DNA of 64,000 nt from JASLDZ01 sp964242625 (GTDB lineage Bacteria > Pseudomonadota > Alphaproteobacteria > Caulobacterales > Caulobacteraceae), in the NCBI GenBank assembly GCA_964242625.1, contig CAXTAO010000007.1, positions 62,001 to 126,000 of the forward strand, read 5' to 3'. The notes under the pieces are model-generated. The model did not search any database and had not been told where the DNA came from. It worked only from the letters and a program-made list of their open reading frames with translations. Positions 16,533 to 25,397 of this stretch are shown here, one piece after another. A program made the position numbers and the translations under genes. The first letter of the stretch is position 1. Each line of letters opens with the position of its first letter.

Positions 16533-17528
16533 ATGGCCGGTCCCGCCGCGCCCCGCTTCGACCCGTGCCGACGCCGAGCGCTGGCGTGCGGGCTGGGTGC
16601 GGCCGGCGCGCTGGCGGCGGGCGGCGCCCGCGCCGGCCCCGGCCTCCTGCTGCGCGAGGGCGAGAGCAGCCTGATCCGCCGGGCGCCCACCGCGGCCGAC
16701 CTCTACGAGCCGCCCGTCTCGGTCGCCGCCGTGCGCGACCTCTACAGCCGCATGACCGTGCCCGTGGTGGTGGACGGCTCGCCGCCGCTCGCCTTCGTGG
16801 TCGACACCGGGGCCAACCGCTCGGTGCTGGCCGCCGACGTGGCCTCGGCGCTCGGCTTCGAGCTCCACCCGCCCGAGCTCGTGCACGGCACGGTGGGCGA
16901 GACCATGGCCCCGACCATCCGCGCCTCGCGGGTGCAGATGGGCGAGCTCCTGCAGTCGGACGTCAGCCTGTGCGTGCTGCCGCGCGCCGACCTCGGCTGC
17001 GACGGCCTGCTCTCGGCCGACCGGCTGGCGGGGCAGAGGCTGGAGTTCGACTTCGCGCTCGGCTGCGTGCGCATCGCGCCGGGTCGCCGCTTCCATGCCG
17101 ACCCTCGCGAGGTGGTGCTGCGCAGCCGCCCCAAGGCGGGCCAGCTCTCGCTCGTGGACGCGGACGCGGGCGGGGTGCGGGTGACCGCCTTCATCGACTC
17201 GGGCGCGGGCGCGACGGTCGGCAACCTCGCCCTGATGAACGCACGGGCCCAACGCGCGCCCGGCACGCGCTGGACGGCGGCGGTGATCTCGAGCGTCACC
17301 GGCCAGACCCAGCCGGCGGAGGCGGCCCTCCTGCCCCGCCTGACGCTCGGCGACTTCACCGTGACCAACCTGCCGGTGGTCTACGCCGACATCCACCCGT
17401 TCCGCATGTGGAGTCTCCTGGACCGGCCGGCGCTCCTGATCGGGATCGACCTCCTGAGCCGCTTCAGCCGGGTCAGCCTCGACTACGCCCGGCGCGAGGT
17501 GCGGGTGCGCGCGCCCGGCTGGGCCTGA
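16533..17528 (+). CDS. Exported aspartic protease with two retropepsin-type motifs
   Basis: The protein has 331 residues. The N-terminus CRRRALACGLGAAGALAAGG looks like a Tat or Sec signal. Two copies of the retropepsin signature occur: FVVDTGANRSVLAADVA near residue 90 and TAFIDSGAGATVGNLALMN near residue 222. Each is followed by a beta-rich segment with Gly-Asp/Asn turns, ending in LLIGIDLLSRFSRVSLDY. Retropepsins normally form an active site by dimerising, one Asp per chain; two motifs in one chain could make a pepsin-like monomer. The second motif has DSG, which is also catalytically competent. The substrate is unknown. It is divergent from the TraB/GumN-like gene. Confidence 0.8.
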   Translation: MAGPAAPRFDPCRRRALACGLGAAGALAAGGARAGPGLLLREGESSLIRRAPTAADLYEPPVSVAAVRDLYSRMTVPVVVDGSPPLAFVVDTGANRSVLAADVASALGFELHPPELVHGTVGETMAPTIRASRVQMGELLQSDVSLCVLPRADLGCDGLLSADRLAGQRLEFDFALGCVRIAPGRRFHADPREVVLRSRPKAGQLSLVDADAGGVRVTAFIDSGAGATVGNLALMNARAQRAPGTRWTAAVISSVTGQTQPAEAALLPRLTLGDFTVTNLPVVYADIHPFRMWSLLDRPALLIGIDLLSRFSRVSLDYARREVRVRAPGWA

Positions 17529-17548
17529 GCGCGCGCGAGGGCCGCCCG

Positions 17549-18151
17549 TCAGCCGTGGAGCTTGCGGGTGGTTTCCGCCCAGAGCTTCCCCTGGAAGCGC
17601 GCGGCCCCCAGCTCGTTGTCGTTCGGCTGGCGTGAGCCGTCGCCCGCCGCGATCGTCGTCGCGCCATAGGGCGTGCCGCCGTGCACTTGGTCGAGCGGGA
17701 ACAGCCCCGGGTAGCTGTAGGGCAGGCCCACGACGATCATGCCCAGATGGAAGAAGCTGGTGTGCATCGACATCAGCGTCGTCTCCTGCCCGCCGTGTTG
17801 GCTGGCGGTGGAGGTGAAGGCCGCGCCCACCTTGCCGTTGAACGTCCCCTTGGCCCAGAGCGGGCCCGTGGCGTCCCAGAACGCGGCCATCTGTGCGGGC
17901 ATGCGGCCGTAGCGGGTGGGCGCGCCCACGGCTATGCCGTCGTACTGAGGCAGGTCGTCGACGGCGGCGATCGGAGCGGCTTGGTCGGTCTTGAAGTGGG
18001 CGGACTGCACGACCTCGGGCGGCGCGGTCTCCGCCACGCGCTTGACGTCGACCTCCACGCCCTCGACCTCGCGAGCGCCCTCGGCGAAGGCGTGGGCCAT
18101 CTGCTCGATGTGACCGTAGCTGGAGTAGTAGAGGACGAGGACCTTGGCCAT
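17549..18151 (-). CDS. wrbA: NAD(P)H:quinone oxidoreductase, WrbA type
   Basis: WrbA is an FMN-dependent two-electron quinone reductase with a flavodoxin fold that limits redox cycling. The phosphate loop is VLYYSSYGHIEQMAHAFAEG, the mid-region has AVGAPTRYGRMPAQM, and STASQHGGQETTLMSMHTSF is the signature that separates WrbA from flavodoxins. The length of 200 residues is standard. The start has GGAGAC about 6 bases upstream. It is divergent from a cytochrome b561 gene, which is compatible with a shared role in quinone or oxidative stress physiology, though that is inference. Confidence 0.95.
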   Translation of the reverse strand: MAKVLVLYYSSYGHIEQMAHAFAEGAREVEGVEVDVKRVAETAPPEVVQSAHFKTDQAAPIAAVDDLPQYDGIAVGAPTRYGRMPAQMAAFWDATGPLWAKGTFNGKVGAAFTSTASQHGGQETTLMSMHTSFFHLGMIVVGLPYSYPGLFPLDQVHGGTPYGATTIAAGDGSRQPNDNELGAARFQGKLWAETTRKLHG

Positions 18152-18268
18152 GACAGTCTCCTTGAAGAGTCGCGACCCGTCTAATCCGCAACCATGACGG
18201 TTGCAATCTCTCCGCGTGACGACGTGAGCGAAACGGGTCTAGGCTCGGCCCGACTGGGAGACTTGACC

Positions 18269-18865
18269 ATGGCGAGCGTGACGGCGGTGCGGGGCGCGGC
18301 GGACGCAGTGGACGGGCGGCGCTACAACACCCCCGCCATCTGGCTCCACTGGCTGGCGATCCCGCTCATCGGCGCGCAGTTCGCCATCGCCTGGGCGATG
18401 ACGAGCTTGTCCGAGCACGACGCCCGCGCCGGGAGCTATTTCGACTTCCACAAGTCGCTGGGAATCACGATCTGGCTCGTGATCGCGGTGCGCCTCGTCT
18501 GGCGCTTCACCCATCCCGCGCCGCGGCACGGGCCGTCGCTGCCCAAGTCCTATGCCTGGGCGTCGGAGGCGGCGCAGTGGGCGCTCTACCTCGTGTTCTT
18601 CTGCATGCCGATCTCCGGCTATGTGATGAGCGCCATGGGGTCGCACGGCGTGTCGCTGTGGGGTCTGCCGCTGCCCTCGATCCCCCGCGTGGACGCGATC
18701 GCGAAGCTCGCCAACACGGGTCACGCGCTGGGGGCCTGGGCGGCCTACGCCATCATCCTGCTGCACGTGGGCGGGGCGGCCTGGCACGCGCTCGTCCGGC
18801 GGGACGGGGTGATCGAGCGCATGATCCCCGCCCAGACCCACGCCGACCCGACGCGGCCGCTCTAG
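18269..18865 (+). CDS. Cytochrome b561 family protein (second copy)
   Basis: The protein has 198 residues with four helices. Family motifs are TPAIWLHWLAIPLIGAQFAI with a helix 1 His, DFHKSLGITIWLVIAVRLVW with His and Arg, YLVFFCMPISGYVMSA for helix 3, and GHALGAWAAYAIILLHVGGA with two His in helix 4. The start at 18269 has GGGAG about 8 bases upstream; a frame reaching to 18194 is less likely. It is a diverged paralogue of the protein at 5736-6338. The stop overlaps by 4 bases the stop of the convergent thioesterase gene. Confidence 0.88.
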   Translation: MASVTAVRGAADAVDGRRYNTPAIWLHWLAIPLIGAQFAIAWAMTSLSEHDARAGSYFDFHKSLGITIWLVIAVRLVWRFTHPAPRHGPSLPKSYAWASEAAQWALYLVFFCMPISGYVMSAMGSHGVSLWGLPLPSIPRVDAIAKLANTGHALGAWAAYAIILLHVGGAAWHALVRRDGVIERMIPAQTHADPTRPL

Positions 18866-19347
18866 CCGACGGGCGTCGGCGCGGTCTCAGCCGGTGCGCG
18901 CACCTTCACGGCCTTGATCACGCCGGAGAAGCTCAGCATCGGCCGCCCCTCGGCCGTGGCGATCCCGCGCACGAAGGTGAGCGAGCCGCCGCCGCGCGTC
19001 ACCTCCCCGGTCGCCTCCACCCGGTCGCCGGCGAGGGCGGGACCCAGGAAATCGCCGCTAAGCCCCACAGTCACGCCGCGGCCGCGGAAGCCGCCGCGCG
19101 CCTCGCGGCTGATGGCGAAGAGGCAGAAGTCGGCGAACGACAGCATGCAGCCGCCGTGCAGGGCGCCCATGCCGTTCAGGTGCTTGTCCTCGACGACGAA
19201 GCCGCAGCGCAGCGGACCGTCGGCGTCGTCCGACACGTAGAAGGGGCCGATCAGCCGCTCGAAGGGGTCGCGCGCGCTCCAGCTCCACCAGCCGGCGAAC
19301 GGCCCCTCGGTCGCCCGCACAGGCCGCGCGCTCGCTTCGCCCTCCAT
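18862..19347 (-). CDS. PaaI-type hotdog thioesterase family protein
   Basis: The protein has 161 residues with a single hotdog fold. The key segment is HLNGMGALHGGCMLSFADFC, which matches the PaaI/YdiI catalytic helix (HGG followed by an acidic residue). It is followed by GVTVGLSGDFLGPALAGDRV and GGGSLTFVRGIATAEG. It would hydrolyse acyl- or aryl-CoA thioesters; the substrate is unknown. It is divergent from an acyl-CoA dehydrogenase, which supports a CoA-thioester role. The start at 19347 is the ATG closest to the family-like beginning. Confidence 0.82.
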   Translation of the reverse strand: MEGEASARPVRATEGPFAGWWSWSARDPFERLIGPFYVSDDADGPLRCGFVVEDKHLNGMGALHGGCMLSFADFCLFAISREARGGFRGRGVTVGLSGDFLGPALAGDRVEATGEVTRGGGSLTFVRGIATAEGRPMLSFSGVIKAVKVRAPAETAPTPVG

Positions 19348-19429
19348 GGGGACGCCCTCCGCCCAGCGACGCTCGACCCGGCGCCCCCGCCGGTTCATAA
19401 ACGCTGATCACCGGAACGGAAGGGCGCGC

Positions 19430-20593
19430 ATGGCCCCCTATGACGTCGCCGACGACGCCGAGACCCGCGACCAGCTCCTCGCCGTCGTACGCCGCTTCGT
19501 CGACGAGCGGCTGCGCCCGGCGGAGGCCGCCACCGCCGAGCGCGACGAGGTCGATCCCGCGCTCGTGGACGAGATGAAGGCGCTGGGCCTCTTCGGCCTG
19601 TCGATCCCCGAGGCCTACGGCGGCCTGGGCCTCTCCATGGAGGACGAGTGCCGGGTCGCGATCGAGCTCGGCCGCGCCTCGCCCGCCTTCCGCTCGGCCT
19701 TCGGCACCAACGTCGGCATCGGCAGCCAGGGCCTCGTGATGTTCGGCACGGACGAACAGAAAGCGCGCTGGCTGCCGGGGATCGCCTCAGGCGAGGTGGT
19801 CACCTCCTTCGCCCTGACCGAGCCGGAGGCGGGGTCTGATTCGGCCTCCGTGCGCACAACCGCCCGGCGCGACGGCGACGCCTATGTGCTGAACGGGACC
19901 AAGCGCTACATCACCAACGCCGGCCGCGCCCACCTCTTCACCGTGATGGCGCGCACCGATCCCGAAGCCGCGGGAGCCAAGGGCGTGTCGGCCTTCCTCG
20001 TGCCGCGCGATGCGCCGGGACTCAGCGTCGGCAAGGCCGAGCGCAAGATGGGTCAGCACGGCGCGCACGTGCACGACGTGACCTTCGACGGCGTGCGCGT
20101 GCCGGCGGAGAACCGCCTCGGCGCCGAGGGCGAGGGCTTCAAGGTCGCCATGCGCGTCCTCGACCGCGGGCGACTGCACATCTCGGCGGTGTGCGTGGGC
20201 GCGGCCGAGCGGCTTCTGGCCGACTGCGTGGCGTACGCGTCGGAGCGGAAGCAATTCGGCCAGCCGATCAGCTCGTTCCAGCTGATCCAGGCGATGATCG
20301 CGGACTCCAAGACCGAGGCGCTCGCCGCTCGCGCCTTGACGCTGGAGGCCGCGCGCGAGCGCGACGCCGGGGCGGACGTGACGCTGGAGAGCGCGGCGGC
20401 CAAGCTCTACGCCTCCGAGATGGTCGGCCGCGTCGCCGACCGGGCGGTGCAGATCTTCGGCGGCGCGGGCTACATCGCCGAGTACGGCATCGAGCGGCTC
20501 TACCGGGACGTGCGGCTGTTCCGCATCTACGAGGGCACGAGCGAGGTGCAGCGCCTGATCGTCGCTCGCGAGACGCTGAAGCGGGGCGGCTGA
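19430..20593 (+). CDS. Acyl-CoA dehydrogenase
   Basis: This flavoprotein of 387 residues oxidises acyl-CoA to enoyl-CoA. Motifs in order are FGLSIPEAYGGLGLS, TSFALTEPEAGSD (FAD/substrate signature 1), RYITNAGRAHLFTVMART, ASERKQFGQPISSFQLIQ, and the C-terminal signature QIFGGAGYIAEYGIERLYRD, then RIYEGTSEVQRLIVARETL. The Glu of YEGTSE is in the position of the medium-chain type catalytic base. Substrate chain length cannot be told. Its stop overlaps the DUF3253 start in TGATG, so the two are coupled. Confidence 0.94.
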   Translation: MAPYDVADDAETRDQLLAVVRRFVDERLRPAEAATAERDEVDPALVDEMKALGLFGLSIPEAYGGLGLSMEDECRVAIELGRASPAFRSAFGTNVGIGSQGLVMFGTDEQKARWLPGIASGEVVTSFALTEPEAGSDSASVRTTARRDGDAYVLNGTKRYITNAGRAHLFTVMARTDPEAAGAKGVSAFLVPRDAPGLSVGKAERKMGQHGAHVHDVTFDGVRVPAENRLGAEGEGFKVAMRVLDRGRLHISAVCVGAAERLLADCVAYASERKQFGQPISSFQLIQAMIADSKTEALAARALTLEAARERDAGADVTLESAAAKLYASEMVGRVADRAVQIFGGAGYIAEYGIERLYRDVRLFRIYEGTSEVQRLIVARETLKRGG

Positions 20594-20871
20594 TGGGCGC
20601 GCCGCCCCTCGAGCAGGCGATCTTCGACCTCCTGGCCACGCGCGACCCCGGCAAGTCGATCTGCCCGTCCGAAGCGGCGCGCGCCGTCGATCCGCAGGGG
20701 TGGCGGCTGTTGATGGGGCAAGCGCGGGCGACCGCCGTGGGCCTCGCGCGCCGGGGCCGGCTCGTGATCACCCGACATGGCCGACCGGTCGACCCGGAGA
20801 GCTTCAAAGGGGTGTACAGGTTGCGCCTGCCGGACGCAGAGGCCGGCGCGCCGGAGGAGACCGCCCCATGA
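20593..20871 (+). CDS. DUF3253 family small protein
   Basis: The protein has 92 residues and resembles a small winged-helix-like domain: QAIFDLLATRDPGKSICPSE, AARAVDPQGWRLLMGQARAT, then a hairpin RRGRLVITRHGRPVDPESFK. DUF3253 proteins have exactly this form and have no known function. It is translationally coupled at both ends, by TGATG from the acyl-CoA dehydrogenase and by ATGA into the GST gene, so the three are one operon. Confidence 0.8.
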   Translation: MGAPPLEQAIFDLLATRDPGKSICPSEAARAVDPQGWRLLMGQARATAVGLARRGRLVITRHGRPVDPESFKGVYRLRLPDAEAGAPEETAP

Positions 20872-21536
20872 TCATCTACGGCTCCAATCTGTCGCCCTAT
20901 GTGCGCAAGGTGCTGGTGGTCGCCGCCGAGAAGGGGCTGGAGGTCGAGAACAAGCCGTTCGGCCCGGGCATCGAGCCCACGGCCGAGTTCCGGGAGGCGA
21001 GCCCCTTCGCCAAGATCCCGGCCCTGCGCGACGGCGACTTCACCCTTTCCGACTCGACCGCGATCAGCCTCTACCTCGACGCGCGTTATCCCGAGCCGCG
21101 GCTCCTGCCTGACGACCCGCAGGCGCGCGGCCGCGCCATCTGGTTCGACGAGATGGCGGATACGCTGATGTTCCCCACGGTGGTGAAGAGCTTCTTCAAC
21201 CGGGTCGTCGGGCCGCTCCTCGGCCAGCCGCACGACGTGGGCGTGGCCGAGCGCGCGGAGGCGGGGGAGACGCCGCAGCGCCTACACTACCTCGAGGGCG
21301 TGGCGCCCGTGGGGGAGGGCTGGCTCGTGGGCGACGCCTTCTCGCTCGCCGACGTCGCGGTGGGCTCGGTGCTCGTCAATCTTGAGCTCGCCTGCGGGCG
21401 ACTCGCCGAGGATCGCTATCCCCGGCTCGCCGCCTACCTCGACCGCGTTCACGCCCGGCCGTCGTTCGCCCCCGTCCTCGCCAAGAACCGCGCGATGATC
21501 GAGAAGGTGCGCGATCGGCTGAAGCTCGCCGCCTGA
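20868..21536 (+). CDS. Glutathione S-transferase family protein
   Basis: The protein has 222 residues. The thioredoxin-like N-terminal domain reads IIYGSNLSPYVRKVLVVAAE with the Ser/Tyr region typical of bacterial GSTs, then SPFAKIPALRDGDFTLSDST, the glutathione gamma-Glu site. The helical C-terminal domain contains EGWLVGDAFSLADVAVGSVL, the N-capping box. The substrate is unknown; neighbours in fatty acid or aromatic CoA metabolism suggest detoxification or isomerisation. The start overlaps the DUF3253 stop by ATGA. Confidence 0.9.
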   Translation: MIIYGSNLSPYVRKVLVVAAEKGLEVENKPFGPGIEPTAEFREASPFAKIPALRDGDFTLSDSTAISLYLDARYPEPRLLPDDPQARGRAIWFDEMADTLMFPTVVKSFFNRVVGPLLGQPHDVGVAERAEAGETPQRLHYLEGVAPVGEGWLVGDAFSLADVAVGSVLVNLELACGRLAEDRYPRLAAYLDRVHARPSFAPVLAKNRAMIEKVRDRLKLAA

Positions 21537-21556
21537 GCCTCGCGGAGGCGATGGGG

Positions 21557-22597
21557 ATGAAGCGGCGCGCCGTGCTCCTGGGCGCGCTTGCGGCCACGGG
21601 CTGCGCGCCCGTGGTGCAAAAGGCGGGCTCGCCCGCGCCGGACTTCGCCGGGCCGCGGCTCGAACCCGGCGCGCTCGTCGCCAGCGACGGCGTGCGCCTG
21701 CCCATGGACGTCTGGGCGGCCCACGACGGCGCGGGCGCGGCGGTGGAGCCCTGGGCGGTGGTGGTGGCGCTGCACGGCTTCGACGACTACGCCGCCGCCT
21801 CCACCCTGCCGGGCCCCTACTTCGCCGCGCGGGGCGTTTCGACCTACGCCTACGACCAGCGCGGCTTCGGGCGGGCGCCCGACCGCGGCGTCTGGGGCGG
21901 GGAGGCGCTAATGGTCGCCGACGCACGCACGGCGGTCGCGCTCGTGCGGGCGCGACACCCGCGCGCGGTGCTGGCGATGGTGGGGGAGAGCATGGGGGCC
22001 GCGGTCGCGATCTGCCTCGCCGCCGCGAGCGATCCGCCGCCCGGCGTCGACCGCTGGGTCTTGGCCGCGCCGGCGGTGTGGGGCTGGGGCGCCCAGCCGC
22101 CGACCAGCGCCGCCGCGCTGTGGGTGGGCGCCCACCTCGTTCCCCGGCGCACGCTGAGCGCACCCGGCTGGCTCGCCCGGCGCATCCACGCCAGCGACAA
22201 CACCTCCGAGCTGATCCGCATGGGGCGCGATCCGCACATGATCTTCGCCACCCGGATCGACACGACCTACGGCCTCGTCTCCCTCATGCAGCGCGCGCGG
22301 GAGCGGATCGGGCGGGTGCGCGACCCCGCGCACACGCTGATGCTCTACGGCGCGCACGACGACCTGATCCCCAAGCCGTCGGCGGTCTTCGCCGCGCGGC
22401 ACCTGCGCGAAGCCGGCGGCCGCACGGCCTACTATCGGGAAGGCCGCCACCTTTTGCAGCGCGACCTCGGCCGCTCCGTGGTGCTGGACGACATCCTCGC
22501 CTTCCTGCGCGACCCGGCGGCCCCGCTGCCCTCCGGCGCGCCGCCCATACCGGAGACGACCGCCGCCGCCCTCGCCCTGGCGAAAGCGGTCGGCTAG
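21557..22597 (+). CDS. Alpha/beta hydrolase lipoprotein, monoacylglycerol lipase-like
   Basis: The protein has 346 residues. MKRRAVLLGALAATGCAP gives a lipoprotein-type signal with Cys after ATG. The hydrolase core has VVALHGFDDYAAAS (oxyanion region), YDQRGFGRAP, the nucleophile elbow GESMG in MVGESMGAAVAI, and candidate acid and His in LYGAHDDLIP and GRHLLQRD. It would be a serine lipase or esterase anchored in the envelope. The ATG at 21557 is preferred over that at 21551 because GGAGG is 8 bases away rather than 2. Its stop overlaps the stop of the convergent aminotransferase gene. Confidence 0.87.
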   Translation: MKRRAVLLGALAATGCAPVVQKAGSPAPDFAGPRLEPGALVASDGVRLPMDVWAAHDGAGAAVEPWAVVVALHGFDDYAAASTLPGPYFAARGVSTYAYDQRGFGRAPDRGVWGGEALMVADARTAVALVRARHPRAVLAMVGESMGAAVAICLAAASDPPPGVDRWVLAAPAVWGWGAQPPTSAAALWVGAHLVPRRTLSAPGWLARRIHASDNTSELIRMGRDPHMIFATRIDTTYGLVSLMQRARERIGRVRDPAHTLMLYGAHDDLIPKPSAVFAARHLREAGGRTAYYREGRHLLQRDLGRSVVLDDILAFLRDPAAPLPSGAPPIPETTAAALALAKAVG

Positions 22598-23739
22598 CCG
22601 ACCGCCTCCGCCCGGCGCGCCGCGAACCACGGTTCGAGGCGCTGCACGGCCTCGTCCACCTCGCGCGTCGAGACGGCGAAGGAGAAGCGCATGAAGCGGC
22701 CGCCGTCGACGGGATCGAAGTCGATCCCCGGCGCGGTCGCCACCCCCGTGTCCTCCAGGAGACGCGTGCAGAAGGCGAGGCTGTCGCCCGTCAGCGCGCC
22801 CACGTCGGCCCAGATGTAGAAGGCGCCGTCGGGCGGGGCGAAGGAGGTCAGGCCGAGCCGCGGCAGCGCGTCCAAGAGGCGCGCGCGGTTGCGGCGGTAA
22901 GTGTCGAGGTGGCCCTCCAGCTCGCCTACCGCGTCCATGGCGGCGAGCCCGGCGTGCTGGCTGAGCACGGGCGGCGTCAGGAACAGGTTGCCGACGCAAG
23001 CGCGCACGCGGTCAAGGAGGTCGGCGGGCGCGACCAGCCATCCGAGCCGCCAACCCGCCATGCTCCAGTACTTGGAGAAGCTGTTCAGCACGATTGCGCT
23101 GTCGTCGAACTCGAGCAGGGAGCGCGCGGGATCGCCATAACTCAGCCCGTGGTAAATCTCGTCGGAGACCATGCGGATCTTGCAGCGTCGACAGGTGTCC
23201 GCGATGCGGGCGAGTTCGTCGGCGGCGATCAGCGTGCCCGTGGGATTGGCGGGGCTGGCCACGATCACCACGGCCGGGGCGGGATCGAGCGCCTCCAGCG
23301 CCGCGGCGGTGAGTTGGTAACGCTCGGCCGGGCCGCAGGCGACCTCTATGGGTTCGAGGTGCAGGGCGCGCGCGGTGTTGCGGTAGGCGACATAGCCCGG
23401 CCGCGCCATGGCGATCCGCGCGCCGGGCGCGAAGCCCGCGGTCAAGGCGGCGACGAGCGCGGGCGAGGCCCCGCAGGTCAGCACCACGCGCTCGGGGTCG
23501 AGCTCGACGGCGTAGCGCTCGCGGTAGAGCCGCGCGATCCGCTCGCGCAAGGGCGCGCTCTCCCAATAGCCGCCGGGTTCGGCGTCGAGCGAGCGGCGCG
23601 CGGCGGCCAGGGCGGGGGCGGGCGCGCCCGTCGAGGGTTGGCCGAACTCCATGTGGATGATCGACCGCCCCTCAGCCTTGAGCCGGTGCGCAAGCCGGCT
23701 CACCGCGATGGCGTGGAACGGTTCGACCTCGCCGGTCAT
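22594..23739 (-). CDS. PLP-dependent class I/II aminotransferase
   Basis: The protein has 381 residues with fold type I. Motifs are VLTCGASPALVAALTAGF, SPANPTGTLIAADEL (substrate/PLP Asn), RMVSDEIYHGLSYGDP (PLP Asp and Tyr) and LNSFSKYWSMAGWRLGW, where the Lys binds PLP. The C-terminal Arg is in GGRFMRFSFAVS. The style is that of aspartate- or alanine-like aminotransferases, and the amino acid cannot be chosen from sequence. Its ATG overlaps the stop of the upstream MFS gene in ATGA, so the two are coupled, suggesting the exporter handles a substrate or product of this enzyme. Confidence 0.9.
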   Translation of the reverse strand: MTGEVEPFHAIAVSRLAHRLKAEGRSIIHMEFGQPSTGAPAPALAAARRSLDAEPGGYWESAPLRERIARLYRERYAVELDPERVVLTCGASPALVAALTAGFAPGARIAMARPGYVAYRNTARALHLEPIEVACGPAERYQLTAAALEALDPAPAVVIVASPANPTGTLIAADELARIADTCRRCKIRMVSDEIYHGLSYGDPARSLLEFDDSAIVLNSFSKYWSMAGWRLGWLVAPADLLDRVRACVGNLFLTPPVLSQHAGLAAMDAVGELEGHLDTYRRNRARLLDALPRLGLTSFAPPDGAFYIWADVGALTGDSLAFCTRLLEDTGVATAPGIDFDPVDGGRFMRFSFAVSTREVDEAVQRLEPWFAARRAEAVG

Positions 23740-25361
23740 GTCGAAACCCGGGCGGGACCGGCGACGCGCCGTCCGCTGATCGCGCCGCCCGCGTCGGGCG
23801 ACAGCCGCGCATAGACGGGGATCGCCAGGAGCGAGGTCGCCCCCACCAGCAAGAACGGGATGACGAAGCGGTCCGGCGTCAAGGCCGCGCCCGGCCCCAC
23901 GCCGCGCGCCAGGTGGAGCACGAGGCCTCCGAAGCTCACCCCGAAGCTCAAGCCCACCTGCTGCACCACGGTGGAGAGGGTGGAGGCGCGGCTCACCGCG
24001 TCGGGCGCCACGCCGTCGTAGGCCAGGGTGTTGGCGGCCGAGAAGTGCATGGAGCGCACGAGCCCGCCCGCGACGAGCCCCACCGCGATCAGCCACACGG
24101 GCGTGGGCGTGGCGAAGAGGGCGGGGGCCGCGGTCGTCGCGGCGGTCGCGAGCGCGCTGGCCAGGAGCACGGTGCGGAAGCCCAGCGTGCGGATGGTGCG
24201 GCTGACGAAGGTCTTGGTGGCGACCGCGCCGATGGCGGTGAAGATGGTGAACAAGCCCGCCTCCTCGGGCTCCCAGCCAAGTCCCACCTGCAGGAGGAGC
24301 GGAAGGAGGAGGGGGGTCGCCCCCAGCCCCAGCCGCACCAGCGTCGCGCCGACGAGGCTCGCGCGGAAGCTCGGCAGACGCAGGAGCGAGAGATCGAGCA
24401 CGGGCCGCGGCGTGCGTCGCGCGTGCAGGAAGTAGAGCGCGCCCGCGATCACGAGCGCCGCCGCGACCGCGACCTGGGCCGGGGCGGGCACGAGGTTGAG
24501 GCCCGCCACCTCGCCCATGACGACGAGGCCCGTGATGGTCAGCGCCGCCAGCCCGAAGCCCACAGCGTCGAACCGGCCCGGGTCGGGCTGGCGCAGCCGC
24601 GGCACGTAGCGCAGCACCGCCGCCATGCCGAGGAGCCCCACCGGCACGTTGATGAAGAAGATCCACGGCCAGTCGGCCAGCGCCAGGATCAGGCCGGAGA
24701 GCGGCGGCCCGAGGAGCGGCCCCACCATGGCGGGCGTGGTGAACCAGGTCATCGCCGAGACCAGCCGCTCGCGCGGGCTCGAGCCCACCACGATCATGCG
24801 GCCCACGGGCGTCATCATCGAACCGCCCGCCCCCTGGACGAGGCGCGCGGCCACGAGCTGACCCAGGGTGTGGGACAGGCCGCACAGCACCGAGCCTGCG
24901 AGGAAAACGCCCATGGCGGCGATGAACACCCGCCGCGGCCCGAAGCGGTCGGCCACCCAGGCCGAGGCGGGCACGCCCACCGCCAGCGCCAGGAGATAGC
25001 TCGTCAGCGCCAGCTTCAGGTGGACGGGATCGCTGTGCAGCGACCGTGCGAGCGTCGGCAGGGCGGTGGAGAGGGCGGTCGAGTCGATGAACTCCATGAA
25101 CAAGGCGACGCCGACCGCGATGGGCACGAGCCGCCCGCCGGAAGACACGGCGGCGGGCGCGGTGACCTGCGCGCGCGGGCGCTCGATCGGCGGCGCGGCC
25201 TCCGCCACCACGGCGGCGCTCTCCGACGAGACGGGTGTGATCGCTGGGCGGTCGTCCACGGTCGCGGGAGGCTCCGGCAGGGTCGGCGAGGGGCCGCGTC
25301 GGAAGGGCGCGGGGCCGTGAACGTTCCGTAACTTGAACGCAAGCCCTGCGCTTGTACTCAT
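23736..25361 (-). CDS. MFS drug transporter, DHA2 (14-TM) family
   Basis: The protein has about 541 residues. The membrane part begins at VPIAVGVALFMEFIDSTALS (motif D1 of DHA2 exporters), followed by VADRFGPRRVFIAAMGVFLA (motif A) and GPLLGPPLSGLILALADWPW, FFINVPVGLLG (motif C region). About 14 hydrophobic segments follow. Roughly 70 polar, Pro/Ala-rich residues precede the first helix, unusually long for this family, so the start at 25361 is uncertain. It is coupled to the aminotransferase downstream and lies only 36 bases from the divergent RND operon, so the two promoters must overlap. Confidence 0.85.
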   Translation of the reverse strand: MSTSAGLAFKLRNVHGPAPFRRGPSPTLPEPPATVDDRPAITPVSSESAAVVAEAAPPIERPRAQVTAPAAVSSGGRLVPIAVGVALFMEFIDSTALSTALPTLARSLHSDPVHLKLALTSYLLALAVGVPASAWVADRFGPRRVFIAAMGVFLAGSVLCGLSHTLGQLVAARLVQGAGGSMMTPVGRMIVVGSSPRERLVSAMTWFTTPAMVGPLLGPPLSGLILALADWPWIFFINVPVGLLGMAAVLRYVPRLRQPDPGRFDAVGFGLAALTITGLVVMGEVAGLNLVPAPAQVAVAAALVIAGALYFLHARRTPRPVLDLSLLRLPSFRASLVGATLVRLGLGATPLLLPLLLQVGLGWEPEEAGLFTIFTAIGAVATKTFVSRTIRTLGFRTVLLASALATAATTAAPALFATPTPVWLIAVGLVAGGLVRSMHFSAANTLAYDGVAPDAVSRASTLSTVVQQVGLSFGVSFGGLVLHLARGVGPGAALTPDRFVIPFLLVGATSLLAIPVYARLSPDAGGAISGRRVAGPARVST

Positions 25362-25397
25362 CCCCACCGCGCCCGAACACGGGCGGGGGGAGCGTGC

